DNA of 64,000 nt from Actinomadura hallensis (GTDB taxonomy: Bacteria > Actinomycetota > Actinomycetes > Streptosporangiales > Streptosporangiaceae), in contig NZ_VFPO01000001.1 of NCBI RefSeq assembly GCF_006716765.1, positions 6,448,001 to 6,512,000 of the forward strand, given 5' to 3'. The position numbers were made by a program, and so were the translations under genes. Position 1 is the stretch's first letter; each line of letters begins with the position of its first letter. The notes under the pieces are model-generated. The model did not search any database and had not been told where the DNA came from. It worked only from the letters and a program-made list of their open reading frames with translations. Below are positions 7,722-15,686 of the stretch, piece after piece.

Positions 7722-9890
7722 TCACAGCGGGAGGAGCGGGCTCGGAGCGCCATGCCAGGAGATGTAGAGGTCTTCGCGGGCGCGGGTGCAGGCTACGAAG
7801 AGCAGGGAGCGTTCGCTGAGCATGTCGATCTCGTGCTGGATGCGGTCGAGGTCAGCGGGCGTGACTGCGGCTTCGAGCGGGTGTGCGCGTTCGGTGACGC
7901 CGATGAGGGCGACGCAGCGGAACTCCAAGCCCTTCATTGCGTGCATCGTGGCGACGCGTACGCCTGGTTCGGAGGCGTCCGGCCCGTCCTTGAGAGCGAC
8001 GGCGGGAATGTCGTCGTCCAGGAGTCGCTGTCTCGCCCGAGTACCGAGGTCGTGGAAGCGGGTTGCCACCGCAATGTCCGACGGGTCGACTCCTGCGTCC
8101 AGCCAGGAACGGATCTTTTCTGCGAGGCGGTCCAGCTCGACGGCCTGGCTCGACGCCGACGCCAGGGCCGGATACCGGCCGCGGAGCCTGGATCTGTAGC
8201 CGTCCAAGGTGTCGGAGCCCTCGTCCAGGTCGTCGATCTTCTCGCCGGTCATGATGGCGGACGACCAAGTCAAGATCTCCTGCGTGCTGCGGTAGTTGAT
8301 GCGCAGCCTGCTGGAGCGGCCGGAGACGTTCACTCCCATCGACCGCAGGGAGACGCGGGTGTCATAGATCCGCTGGTGGGGGTCGCCGGCGATGAACAGG
8401 TCGTCGGGCTGTTCCGCGACTGCGTGGCGCAGCACGCGCCATTGCGCCGGGTGCAGATCCTGAGCTTCGTCCACGACGATGTGGCGGTACCGCGGGCCTT
8501 CCGTGGCCAGCAACTCGGCGGCCCTGATGCACAGCTGAAGGTGAGTGCACTGGCCGTCTGCTTCGAGCTGGCGTTCGAACTCTGCGATGGCGCGCCAGGC
8601 TTCGGCACGTTGAGGGGTTCGGAGTGCAGCGCCCCGGCCGGCGCGTGAAGCCGACAGGTATTCCTCCTCGCTACGGATGCCCTGCGCGAGGACGACGTGG
8701 CGGTATTCAAGATCCAGGAAGTGCTCATTCCACGGCAGGTCGAGTCTCTCGGCGATCTTCCGCCAGCGTTTGCGGGTGCGGTAGTCGTTCTCGGAGACCA
8801 AGTTGGGGACGGGCCCGTGGTCGGCCACGACTCGGCGGGCAAGCGCGTTCACCGTGGTCACCTCGACACGGTCGAGCGCTTCCGTGTCGTCCAGCAGGCG
8901 CGCCAGGCTGTCCCTCAAGGAGTCGGCCAGTGCATTCGTGAAGGTCGTGAGCAGGATGCGGGCATCGTCGGACTGGTCGAGGAGGTGCTTGACGCGGTGC
9001 AGAGCCACGACGGTCTTGCCGGTGCCGGGTCCGCCGGACACCTGCGCCGAACCGCTGTAGGACGGGCGGTATGCGATCCGGCGCTGGGACGGGTGGAGGA
9101 AGATGCGCCAAGCGTCGAACGGCTTGGTCAGGATGTCCTGCAGTTCGTCTGGTCCCGACACGAGCGCGATGCGGCTCGGGGTGTTGGCGATGGCGGTCGC
9201 CAAGTCCTCGGTCACCTCGTCGGCGGTCGCGTCGGCGGGACGCCGGACCGCGACCACCTCCTGCCACACCTCGTCCGGCGTGAAGCCCTCGGCGAGATAC
9301 TGCAGAACCTCGAACTGGTCTTCAGGGAACAGCGTCGCGAAGGCTTCGAGCTGCGGCTTGTCGATGATGGTGCGGACGGCGGGGAGCACCCCGTCGTCAA
9401 TGCCGAGGTCTCTCAGGACGGTGTCGGAGTAGTCGGCGAAAAGGAGCGCGGGGGCCTTGTCCGCCGCCTCTTGGAACACCGGCGTGAGTTGCTCGATAGC
9501 TTCGACGTTGCGGACCTCGAGGCCGCGGGTCGCCTTGTTGACGCTGATGACGCGTTTGCGGGCCCACGCGATCGCCTTGTCGTGCTGCAGCACCTTGAGC
9601 AGCAGGTAGGTGCCGCTGCCGTCGTCCGGCGCGAGCACGACTCCGCGCCAGAACTGGGTGATGCGAATGGTGCGGATACGCGGGTCGCGGGCGTTCTCCA
9701 GCTGCTCGAGGTGCAGGCCCTTGTCCGCGGTCAGCTCAGCGGCCGTGAGTTTTTGGAACTTGGCCATCGCCTCCCGCACACCCTGCTTGACCGTCTTCTC
9801 CAGGTTCTCGTACTCGTCGAAGAAGTCGGCGGCGAAGGCGAGCTGCGGCAAGGCTTCCTCCAGGTCAACAAGTCGGACGGGGCAACGCAA
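7722..9890 (-). CDS. UvrD/Rep-like superfamily 1 helicase with N-terminal RelE-like region
   Basis: A 722-aa helicase-like protein. The first 130 residues resemble RelE/ParE-fold proteins (ENARDPRIRTIRITQFWRG and VLQHDKAIAWARK). The SF1 core follows: Walker A GGPGTGKT at 286-293, Walker B VDEAQDLHP, motif INYRSTQEIL, ATMHAMKGLEF, and a final motif SLLFVACTRAREDLYI. The start is uncertain: an in-frame TGA sits just upstream of the TTG at 9890 and no good ribosome site is visible. It is upstream of the DUF262 fusion gene on the same strand, suggesting a two-gene defence operon. Nucleic-acid unwinding is expected from the family; target and partner are inferred. Confidence 0.87.
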   Translation of the reverse strand: MRCPVRLVDLEEALPQLAFAADFFDEYENLEKTVKQGVREAMAKFQKLTAAELTADKGLHLEQLENARDPRIRTIRITQFWRGVVLAPDDGSGTYLLLKVLQHDKAIAWARKRVISVNKATRGLEVRNVEAIEQLTPVFQEAADKAPALLFADYSDTVLRDLGIDDGVLPAVRTIIDKPQLEAFATLFPEDQFEVLQYLAEGFTPDEVWQEVVAVRRPADATADEVTEDLATAIANTPSRIALVSGPDELQDILTKPFDAWRIFLHPSQRRIAYRPSYSGSAQVSGGPGTGKTVVALHRVKHLLDQSDDARILLTTFTNALADSLRDSLARLLDDTEALDRVEVTTVNALARRVVADHGPVPNLVSENDYRTRKRWRKIAERLDLPWNEHFLDLEYRHVVLAQGIRSEEEYLSASRAGRGAALRTPQRAEAWRAIAEFERQLEADGQCTHLQLCIRAAELLATEGPRYRHIVVDEAQDLHPAQWRVLRHAVAEQPDDLFIAGDPHQRIYDTRVSLRSMGVNVSGRSSRLRINYRSTQEILTWSSAIMTGEKIDDLDEGSDTLDGYRSRLRGRYPALASASSQAVELDRLAEKIRSWLDAGVDPSDIAVATRFHDLGTRARQRLLDDDIPAVALKDGPDASEPGVRVATMHAMKGLEFRCVALIGVTERAHPLEAAVTPADLDRIQHEIDMLSERSLLFVACTRAREDLYISWHGAPSPLLPL

Positions 9891-9988
9891 GCATCACGTT
9901 ACTGGACCTTGACCGATTTCCGACTACAGCCTTAGATCTGGATACGACAAATACCAACAGAACGCCAGACGGAGGACGCGCCGGCATC

Positions 9989-10519
9989 GTGGACCCGAGG
10001 AACCACCAGGGCGGCTACGGGGAGGCTTTCGTCTCGGCGCTCGCCATGGCGGCGGGCCTGCGGCAGGCGAAGCCGCTCCCGGATATCGACGGCATCGACC
10101 TCTGTTTGTGGCCCGATGGCACGGGCACCCGCCGCGGCGCACGCGCGCCCGGAATCAACGTTCAGGTGAAGTCCGGTTCCGTGGCCACGGAAACGGATAC
10201 CACATGGGGTTACCGCCTCGACGTGCCTCACTTCAACCTCCTCGCCGACGCGCAGGCCACGATCTATCCCATGTTCCTGTTCTTAGTGATCGTCCCGAAG
10301 GATTGGCGGGAGTACGCCACAGCCGGACACGACGGGTTACTGTTGCGGAACGCTGCCTACTGGCATTCCTTGGCGGACGAGGAGCAGATCACCGGTGCCA
10401 AGGAAGGCGCGAAGACGACAGTCCACGTCCCCAAGGCCAACCTGCTGACCGTTGATTCGCTTCGCGCGCTCGTGGAAGATCCAGAGAGGACGGCCACGGC
10501 CCAGGCGGAGGCGTCATGA
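9989..10519 (+). CDS. DUF4365 family protein (PD-(D/E)XK nuclease-like)
   Basis: A 176-aa protein matching the DUF4365 pattern: GGYGEAFVSALA (Glu12), DIDGIDLCLW (Asp36 region) and NVQVKSG. This E...D...(E/Q)xK arrangement is that of the PD-(D/E)XK nuclease fold. The GTG start has a GGAGGA ribosome site. It reads away from the helicase gene across a shared region of about 98 bases and overlaps the following unknown gene by four bases. DUF4365 proteins are frequent in defence islands (established), but nuclease activity here is an inference. Confidence 0.8.
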   Translation: MDPRNHQGGYGEAFVSALAMAAGLRQAKPLPDIDGIDLCLWPDGTGTRRGARAPGINVQVKSGSVATETDTTWGYRLDVPHFNLLADAQATIYPMFLFLVIVPKDWREYATAGHDGLLLRNAAYWHSLADEEQITGAKEGAKTTVHVPKANLLTVDSLRALVEDPERTATAQAEAS

Positions 10520-11628
10520 CGATCAGCCGGGACGAACTCGTACGTCTCACACCCGAGGACGTTGTCCGTTACCTGAGCACCACCGGCTGGCGTCAGGCAG
10601 GGGAGCTCAACGGACGGGCCACCATCTGGGAGTTCGTCGGGAGACGCTCCGAGGTCGTCGTCCCAGTCTCCGACCGCTTCCGTGACTTCCCGCAGCGCAT
10701 GTACGAGGTCGTCCGCACGCTTGCGGAGGTCGAGGAACGCCCCGAGCCGGAGATGCTGGACAGGCTCGCGCAACCATACACAGACCGTCAGTACTTCCGG
10801 CTGTTTCCGGATGCACCGCCTGGCCTGATCCCCGCTGCTGATGCGGCAGAGGCTTTCCAGGGGGTAAGGGAACTACTCATCGCGGCCGCTTACGCTGAGC
10901 ACTACCCGGACGTGGGCTTCACCCTTCCGAACAGCAAGCCGAAAGTCGTCCGTGAATTCCCGGAGAAGGCTCTCCTCAGTACTACGCCCGGAAGCTTCGT
11001 CATCAGCGCGCAGGTTCCCCTCCCTTCGAGCGATGAGACCCTTTTCCCGAGTATGGACGTCTTCGAGCGCAGGGTTCTCCTGCGGTTGCAGCGTGCGCTC
11101 TTAAGCGCGAGGGCCGCAGCCGAGGAAGCGTCCGGACGCGCAGAGCTCACACCGTTCGAGGAGCGGACGGACGACGGTGTTTCGAGGACGCTCTGCCAGG
11201 CACTGGCACGTTTCGGTGGCTCCGGCCGGAACCGGCCGTTCGAGATCGAGTTCGACTGGGCCGGGAGGGTGTTCACCGACGGCCCCGACGCCCCGGTCCG
11301 GTTTGAAGGCGACCAGGTGAGCATGCTCGCCCACGCCGCCGAGGACCTTGGACGAAGACCGAGAACAGAGCCGGCGCAGATGCGCGGCCGAGTCCGCGCC
11401 ATGGACCGCAGCCACCCGGAAGAGCAAGGCTGGGTCGTCGTCCGCGGCATCCTCACCGTCCGAGGCACCAGCGTGAATCGGCAGGTATGGGTTCCGCTCG
11501 GCCGAGACGACTACGACCGCGCGCTCCGTGCACACGGTCAAGGTCTGGAGGTGCGCATATCCGGATCGCTGACCCGCACCGGCCGCCGTGCCGAACTCAG
11601 GCCGGACGATTACTTCCGCGTCCTCTGA
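10516..11628 (+). CDS. Hypothetical protein coupled to DUF4365 gene
   Basis: A 370-aa protein I do not recognise. The start ATGA overlaps the stop of the DUF4365 gene, so translation is coupled. The N-terminal 90 residues look like a small alpha/beta module (PEDVVRYLSTTGWRQ, then a stretch of beta-prone VVVPVSDRF). The middle is mixed helical with an arginine-rich segment near 185-205. The C-terminal 80 residues alternate beta-prone segments (GWVVVRGILTVRG, VEVRISGSL type), which could be a small barrel. No catalytic motif, signal peptide or membrane segment was seen. Context suggests a partner of the DUF4365 nuclease-like protein. Confidence 0.75.
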   Translation: MTISRDELVRLTPEDVVRYLSTTGWRQAGELNGRATIWEFVGRRSEVVVPVSDRFRDFPQRMYEVVRTLAEVEERPEPEMLDRLAQPYTDRQYFRLFPDAPPGLIPAADAAEAFQGVRELLIAAAYAEHYPDVGFTLPNSKPKVVREFPEKALLSTTPGSFVISAQVPLPSSDETLFPSMDVFERRVLLRLQRALLSARAAAEEASGRAELTPFEERTDDGVSRTLCQALARFGGSGRNRPFEIEFDWAGRVFTDGPDAPVRFEGDQVSMLAHAAEDLGRRPRTEPAQMRGRVRAMDRSHPEEQGWVVVRGILTVRGTSVNRQVWVPLGRDDYDRALRAHGQGLEVRISGSLTRTGRRAELRPDDYFRVL

Positions 11629-11685
11629 CCCGCGTACCTCTGCTTACCGCCGTTGGCCCTTCCGAGCGCACGACGCCTGCCCTGC

Positions 11686-12372
11686 TCACCTCGTCTTCGT
11701 CGGCTGCTTGAGGTGACGGCTACAGCAGTCCGCAATGTCCGTGCCGAGCCGCGTCCACGAGCGGTTGGAGCCGATCGGTTCGCGGTGAATCGCCAGTGCT
11801 ACGACCCTTTCCAAGACGGCCGGCGCGTCGGACTCTCTGTAGCGCCTCCCTCCTTTGGACACCTCACGCATGAGGATGCCCTTCGGATCTGTGAGCCGCC
11901 CCGTGTCCTTCCCCCGGTACTTCGCAGGGAGCTTCCACGAGCCGACCAGGTCGGACAGCGCATCGGGAAAGAGCAGCAGCCAAGCTTCCATCTCCTCGAC
12001 GGCCAACACATAGTGAGCGTTGCCCAACTCCCTGCACAGCGCATCCTGTACTCGGCGATGGATCGACGGGTAGTCATCACCGTCGCCGCTGTCGAGGTCT
12101 TCATGGACGAAGACGCAGGCAAGCTCCGCGTCCTCGGTCGTGGCGCGCGCCCTGGCCAAGGCCGCCAGATCCGAAATCCTCCGCGGGAGTCGTTCTGCAG
12201 GCACTTTGTGGAGCCTCACCGGCTCGTTGATCTCGACGAGCCGACCGCGCATCTCGTCACAGAAAGCTTCGAGCAGGATGCGTAGACACCGCCGATCATT
12301 GCGATCCTCCCCCGCCAACACGACGACCGGGCGACGAGTGGCACGGATCCTGGTCCCACCCCGCCTGCTCAT
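11686..12372 (-). CDS. TOPRIM-like DUF4276/RloB-type protein
   Basis: A 228-aa protein paired with an AAA ATPase. The N-terminal GEDRND block resembles the acidic start of TOPRIM folds, VFVHEDLDSGDGDD supplies a DxD-like motif, and AVEEMEAWLL followed by TDPKGIL matches the second half of DUF4276/RloB-like proteins. The ATG overlaps the stop of the upstream ATPase gene by four bases. In known two-gene systems such as AbiL and PARIS an ATPase sensor controls a TOPRIM-type effector. Here that is an inference from gene order and motifs. The N-terminal start could lie slightly downstream, since the first 13 residues are basic and not conserved-looking. Confidence 0.72.
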   Translation of the reverse strand: MSRRGGTRIRATRRPVVVLAGEDRNDRRCLRILLEAFCDEMRGRLVEINEPVRLHKVPAERLPRRISDLAALARARATTEDAELACVFVHEDLDSGDGDDYPSIHRRVQDALCRELGNAHYVLAVEEMEAWLLLFPDALSDLVGSWKLPAKYRGKDTGRLTDPKGILMREVSKGGRRYRESDAPAVLERVVALAIHREPIGSNRSWTRLGTDIADCCSRHLKQPTKTR

Positions 12373-13574
12373 AGGGAGCCGCCCAGGGCACCCGAGAACC
12401 AGAGGCGTCCGAGCGGGAGGTCGTCACTGCTTTCGGCGATCTCCCTGACCTTGTCCTCTGGAATGGCGGGGATCGCGGACGATCCGTCGTCGAGCCGCTC
12501 GCACACCACCAGCTCACCGGGCTTCAACCTGTCCGCGAAGGCGGGGGAGTGCGTGGCGATGAGAAACTGCGTGCGCTCACTCGCCTCGCGTAGTCGTTCG
12601 ACCAAGAGTTCAAGGGCCTGCGGATGCAAGCCATGGTCGATCTCTTCCACACAGGTCAGCGCCGGGGGCTCCGGATCATAGAGCAGAGCCAGTAGTCCGA
12701 GCAGACGGATGGTGCCGTACGAGGCGTCTGCGAGTTGCGTCGGTCTGCGCAGTCCTCGCTCATGCAGGACTACGACCACCTCGCGTGCAGGCCCTGACGG
12801 GTATTCGAAACTGACTCCGTCCAGTTGTGGAAGGACTTCCTTTGCGTCTTCGACCAGTTGATCAAAGACTCCGTCCCCGCGTCCCTCTAGAAAAAGCAGA
12901 AAGGCCGCGAGGTTGGCGGCATCCTCCTCCAGCGTCACATGCCTGCTCGGGAAGCGAGCGGGAAGCCGTGCCCTGTCGACGCTGACGTCGAAGACCCGGA
13001 AGGAGGCGAGGCGCTCAGCCACCGTGGCCACCTCGTTCCCTCCCTCGTCGTCGGACAGCCGCGGCAGAGTGGACAGGCCACTGCTCAGGCGGCGAATGCC
13101 GAACAGGTATTCCTGCGATGCTTCTTCGTCCCGGCTGATGCTTTCGACGCTCACCCTCTGCCCAGAGATCGTGATACGCCGTCCGCGCCCCTTAGTTCTT
13201 TTGAATTGGAAGGTCTCGTGTCGTCTGAGCGAGGGTCGAGAGTCAGCGGGCGCACGCCGTTCCACACGAAGGGTGTACTCGTCCGGCGCCCTCATGCTGC
13301 TATGCGCAGTCCAAGTTGCCTTCAGCTTGATCTGAAAGGAGGCCGGTTGCTTCCGCCCGCCCCAGAACACCAGTTCTTCGAAGCCTCCGCGTAGTTCGAG
13401 CGCCGGCTCCAGGTCAGTGCGGATGACGTCGGCCAGGAAGCGGAAGACTTCCAACACATTCGTCTTACCCGCTCCGTTTGGTCCGACCAGAACATTTAGC
13501 GGCCCCAAAGGCACGGTGATTTTGCGCAGGCTGCGAAAGTTCTGTACTTCCAGCTCGATCAGCCGGTCGTTCAT
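12369..13574 (-). CDS. AAA (ABC/SMC-like, AAA_21) ATPase, probable defence sensor
   Basis: A 401-aa ATPase of the RecF/OLD-like group. It begins with LIELEVQNFRSLRKITVPL, a typical start for this family. Walker A is GPNGAGKT at 31-38. A C-terminal block carries the Walker B stretch CVEEIDHGLHPQ and the switch motif FLIATHSP. There is no C-terminal TOPRIM of its own, and the separate downstream gene appears to supply one. The two genes overlap by four bases. The pair resembles AbiLi/AbiLii and PARIS in organisation. Confidence 0.85.
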   Translation of the reverse strand: MNDRLIELEVQNFRSLRKITVPLGPLNVLVGPNGAGKTNVLEVFRFLADVIRTDLEPALELRGGFEELVFWGGRKQPASFQIKLKATWTAHSSMRAPDEYTLRVERRAPADSRPSLRRHETFQFKRTKGRGRRITISGQRVSVESISRDEEASQEYLFGIRRLSSGLSTLPRLSDDEGGNEVATVAERLASFRVFDVSVDRARLPARFPSRHVTLEEDAANLAAFLLFLEGRGDGVFDQLVEDAKEVLPQLDGVSFEYPSGPAREVVVVLHERGLRRPTQLADASYGTIRLLGLLALLYDPEPPALTCVEEIDHGLHPQALELLVERLREASERTQFLIATHSPAFADRLKPGELVVCERLDDGSSAIPAIPEDKVREIAESSDDLPLGRLWFSGALGGSL

Positions 13575-13620
13575 TGTCCCGCTCCCACGATTGTCAGTGC
13601 CGACGTCCGCGCCTGGGCGA

Positions 13621-14070
13621 TCAGCCTATCTCGGGGCCACCCGCGCACAGCGCTGTACGGGGGAACGTGGCGCGGACGGTTCGGCCCTGGGAGTCGCCGG
13701 TCCATGACCAGGTCGCGGTGAGGGCCTCGACCGTGAGCAGGCCCCGGCCGCCCTCGGCCAGGTCGGTGATGTCGCGCAGGCGGGGGTGGCCCGGCCCGCC
13801 TTGGTCGGTGACGTAGACGATGACCCCGGCGACGTCCATGCTGATCTCGACCGTGAATCGTCCGCCGTCGTCGCCCGAACGAGTGTGGCGGACGGCGTTC
13901 ACGGCGAGTTCGTCCAGCACGAGGAGAACGTCGTCCAGGCCCGGAAAGTCGGCCAGCAAATGCGCCGCGAATGCCCGGACAAGCCGGACTTGATCCGCCT
14001 TACCATGAAAATCACGCCGCCAGTACATCGACGTGTTGGGCTTCGCCGGTACGGATACCGCGAGCAGCAT
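13621..14070 (-). CDS. RsbW-like ATP-binding protein (HATPase_c anti-sigma factor type)
   Basis: A 149-aa single-domain GHKL ATPase. The N-box reads LDELAVNAVRH, the G1 region DQGGPGHP, and the G2 region AEGGRGLLTV, as in RsbW/SpoIIAB-like serine kinases, which abound in actinomycetes. The ATG has a GAGGTG ribosome site six bases upstream. About 140 bases upstream lies a regulatory element also found before the XRE gene at 15687. In actinomycetes such proteins are often encoded beside XRE/DUF397 pairs, as here. Its sigma-factor target is not encoded in this window. Confidence 0.87.
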   Translation of the reverse strand: MLLAVSVPAKPNTSMYWRRDFHGKADQVRLVRAFAAHLLADFPGLDDVLLVLDELAVNAVRHTRSGDDGGRFTVEISMDVAGVIVYVTDQGGPGHPRLRDITDLAEGGRGLLTVEALTATWSWTGDSQGRTVRATFPRTALCAGGPEIG

Positions 14071-14445
14071 TGATCACCTCACATGGACGAGCCGATATGG
14101 CGTTCCCATGCTCAGCAGCAGCGATGGTTGTCCGCCTGCGCCTTCCGGCATTTGGACGAGCCACCGCGCGGATGGTGCGTTTACGGCTCGGACATCCGTG
14201 CAGGGAACGTGCGTGATCATGAACGTTCACGGACGTGCACGTTCGTTCTGGGCACGCAACTGCTCACCGAAGGCCGATCCGGCCGGGCTCGACAGGCAAC
14301 ACGCTCGGCGATCGGCTGATATCACAGAGCGAGCATGACGAAAGTCCCGGTCTGCGGTCACCCCGCCCCGCACCGGACTCATTGGAGCAGCCGTGCCCGA
14401 TCCGCGGGCCGGCCTCAACACCGAATTGCGAAAGGAGCCGCCGGG
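14071..14445. other. Non-coding region between divergent genes
   Basis: About 375 bases between the anti-sigma gene and the mini zinc-finger gene. Its only clear content is the regulatory element at 14211-14245. Frames across it look like shadows without ribosome sites. Confidence 0.6.
14211..14245 (-). promoter_or_regulatory. Shared regulatory element, copy A
   Basis: Read toward the anti-sigma gene it contains ACGTGCACG, then CCGTGAACGTTCA, then GATCACG. It ends about 140 bases before the start at 14070. Copy B (15495-15529) has the same blocks in the same orientation relative to its own downstream gene. The core AACGTT palindrome suggests a dimeric regulator; XRE proteins encoded nearby are candidates. 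Confidence 0.6.
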
Positions 14446-14574
14446 ATGGGGAAGCACGGAAAGCAGGTGCCCTGCGGCATGTGCCGGGGAACGGGGAAGA
14501 TCAGCACCACCGATGACGGGAAGAGCCGGGACATCCCCTGCACGGGCTGCGGCGGCACCGGGCGGCAGGGGTGA
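14446..14574 (+). CDS. Small DnaJ-type CxxCxGxG zinc-finger protein
   Basis: A 42-aa protein with two CxxCxGxG motifs, CGMCRGTG and CTGCGGTG, spaced as in the cysteine-rich zinc-binding domain of DnaJ. It has no J-domain and is too short for more than one zinc site. An AAAGGAG ribosome site lies nine bases before the ATG. Its last codon overlaps the GTG start of the methyltransferase gene by four bases, so it is translationally coupled to a protein-repair enzyme. Such mini proteins recur in actinomycetes; function unknown. Confidence 0.78.
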   Translation: MGKHGKQVPCGMCRGTGKISTTDDGKSRDIPCTGCGGTGRQG

Positions 14575-15401
14575 AGATCGAGGATCTTCTGCGCCGGGTG
14601 CCGCGCGAGGCGTTCGTCCCCGACGTGGTCTGGGTGCGCCGCGACGACGGCTGGGCCGTCCCCCTGCGGCGCGCGGACGACCCGGACCGGTGGCTCGAAC
14701 TCGTCCGCTCCGACGACTCGATCATCACGCAGGTCGATGACGGGGCCACCGAGCGAGGCGTCTGGCCGACCAGCTCGGCCAGCGCGCCGAGCATCGTGGC
14801 CACGATGCTCGAGGCGCTCGACGTCGAAGCGGGCATGAAGGTGCTGGAGATCGGTACGGGGACCGGTTACAACGCGGCCCTGCTGGCAGAGCTGGCCGGG
14901 CCGCGGAACGTCACGTCGGTCGAGATCGACGCCGGTCCGGCCGAGCAGGCCCGTGCCGCCCTCGCGCGGGTCGGCTGCGACGTCCAGGTGGTGACCGCCG
15001 ACGGCACGCACGGCCACGCCGCGAACGCTCCCTACGATCGCGTGATCGCCACGGCCGCGGTGTGCCGGCTGCCCTACGCATGGGTGCGGCAGACGCGGCC
15101 GGGCGGTCTCATCCTCGCTCCCTGGGGGCCGACTTTCCACCCCGACGATCCCCTGGTGGTCCTCACGACCGGGGAAGACGGGACGGCCGAAGGACGCTTT
15201 ACCTGCCCCGCATGGTTCATGCCGATGAGGGACCAACGGATGCCGCAGGACGTCAGGCACCGAACCCGCAAGCGCTGGGAGGAGATGGGCGAGCCGGCCG
15301 TCTCGCGGTTCGGCCTCACCGTCACCGCCACGACACAGCACATCTGGCTCGACCGTCCGGACAACCTCGTCTCCCCGACCCTCCCGGACGGCACCGGTTA
15401 G
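14571..15401 (+). CDS. Protein-L-isoaspartate O-methyltransferase-like enzyme
   Basis: A 276-aa methyltransferase of the PCMT family, which methylates isoaspartyl residues in damaged or processed proteins. The SAM motif is VLEIGTGTGYNAALL (about residues 88-102), preceded by the family region SAPSIVATMLEAL. VTADGTHG and APYDRVIATAAV mark the later motifs. The C-terminal 75 residues extend beyond classical Pcm, as in the actinomycete homologues used with RiPP or lanthipeptide clusters; no precursor or cyclase gene is visible here. The GTG start overlaps the zinc-finger gene. Confidence 0.85.
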   Translation: MKIEDLLRRVPREAFVPDVVWVRRDDGWAVPLRRADDPDRWLELVRSDDSIITQVDDGATERGVWPTSSASAPSIVATMLEALDVEAGMKVLEIGTGTGYNAALLAELAGPRNVTSVEIDAGPAEQARAALARVGCDVQVVTADGTHGHAANAPYDRVIATAAVCRLPYAWVRQTRPGGLILAPWGPTFHPDDPLVVLTTGEDGTAEGRFTCPAWFMPMRDQRMPQDVRHRTRKRWEEMGEPAVSRFGLTVTATTQHIWLDRPDNLVSPTLPDGTG

Positions 15402-15686
15402 CGAATCGTCGCCCTGCCCCGGCGCGTCCCACTGCGGCGTAGTCTCCGGTCGCAGCGGAGTCACAGCCGGGGCGGAGGCGTCTCGTTCGAGGCGACGTGC
15501 ACGACCGTGAACGTTCACAGAAGATCACGTCCACTCCCGGCACGTCGTCATTCGCAGAATGCCGTTCGAACCATCCAGAACCGATGACACTTTGAGTGTT
15601 CATCTGATAGCTCTTAGTCATCAGTTCGGGCAATCCCCGGCCGACAGCTCACCCCCAGCCCCACCGGCCGATCACGGAGGTCACCG
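15402..15686. other. Intergenic region with regulatory element
   Basis: About 285 bases between the PCMT and XRE genes. It contains copy B of the shared element at 15495-15529 and lower-GC sequence from 15540 onward, likely the XRE promoter. No gene was recognised. Confidence 0.6.
15495..15529 (+). promoter_or_regulatory. Shared regulatory element, copy B
   Basis: Reads ACGTGCACG, then CCGTGAACGTTCA, then (five bases further than in copy A) GATCACG. It ends about 160 bases before the XRE gene at 15687. It contains the perfect 12-base palindrome GTGAACGTTCAC. The match to copy A in sequence, orientation and distance from a gene start makes chance unlikely. Confidence 0.6.

Noticed and set aside
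15062..15442. Additional plus-strand frame inside and past the PCMT gene
   Set aside because: Overlaps PCMT in another frame, is Arg/Pro-rich and lacks a ribosome site.
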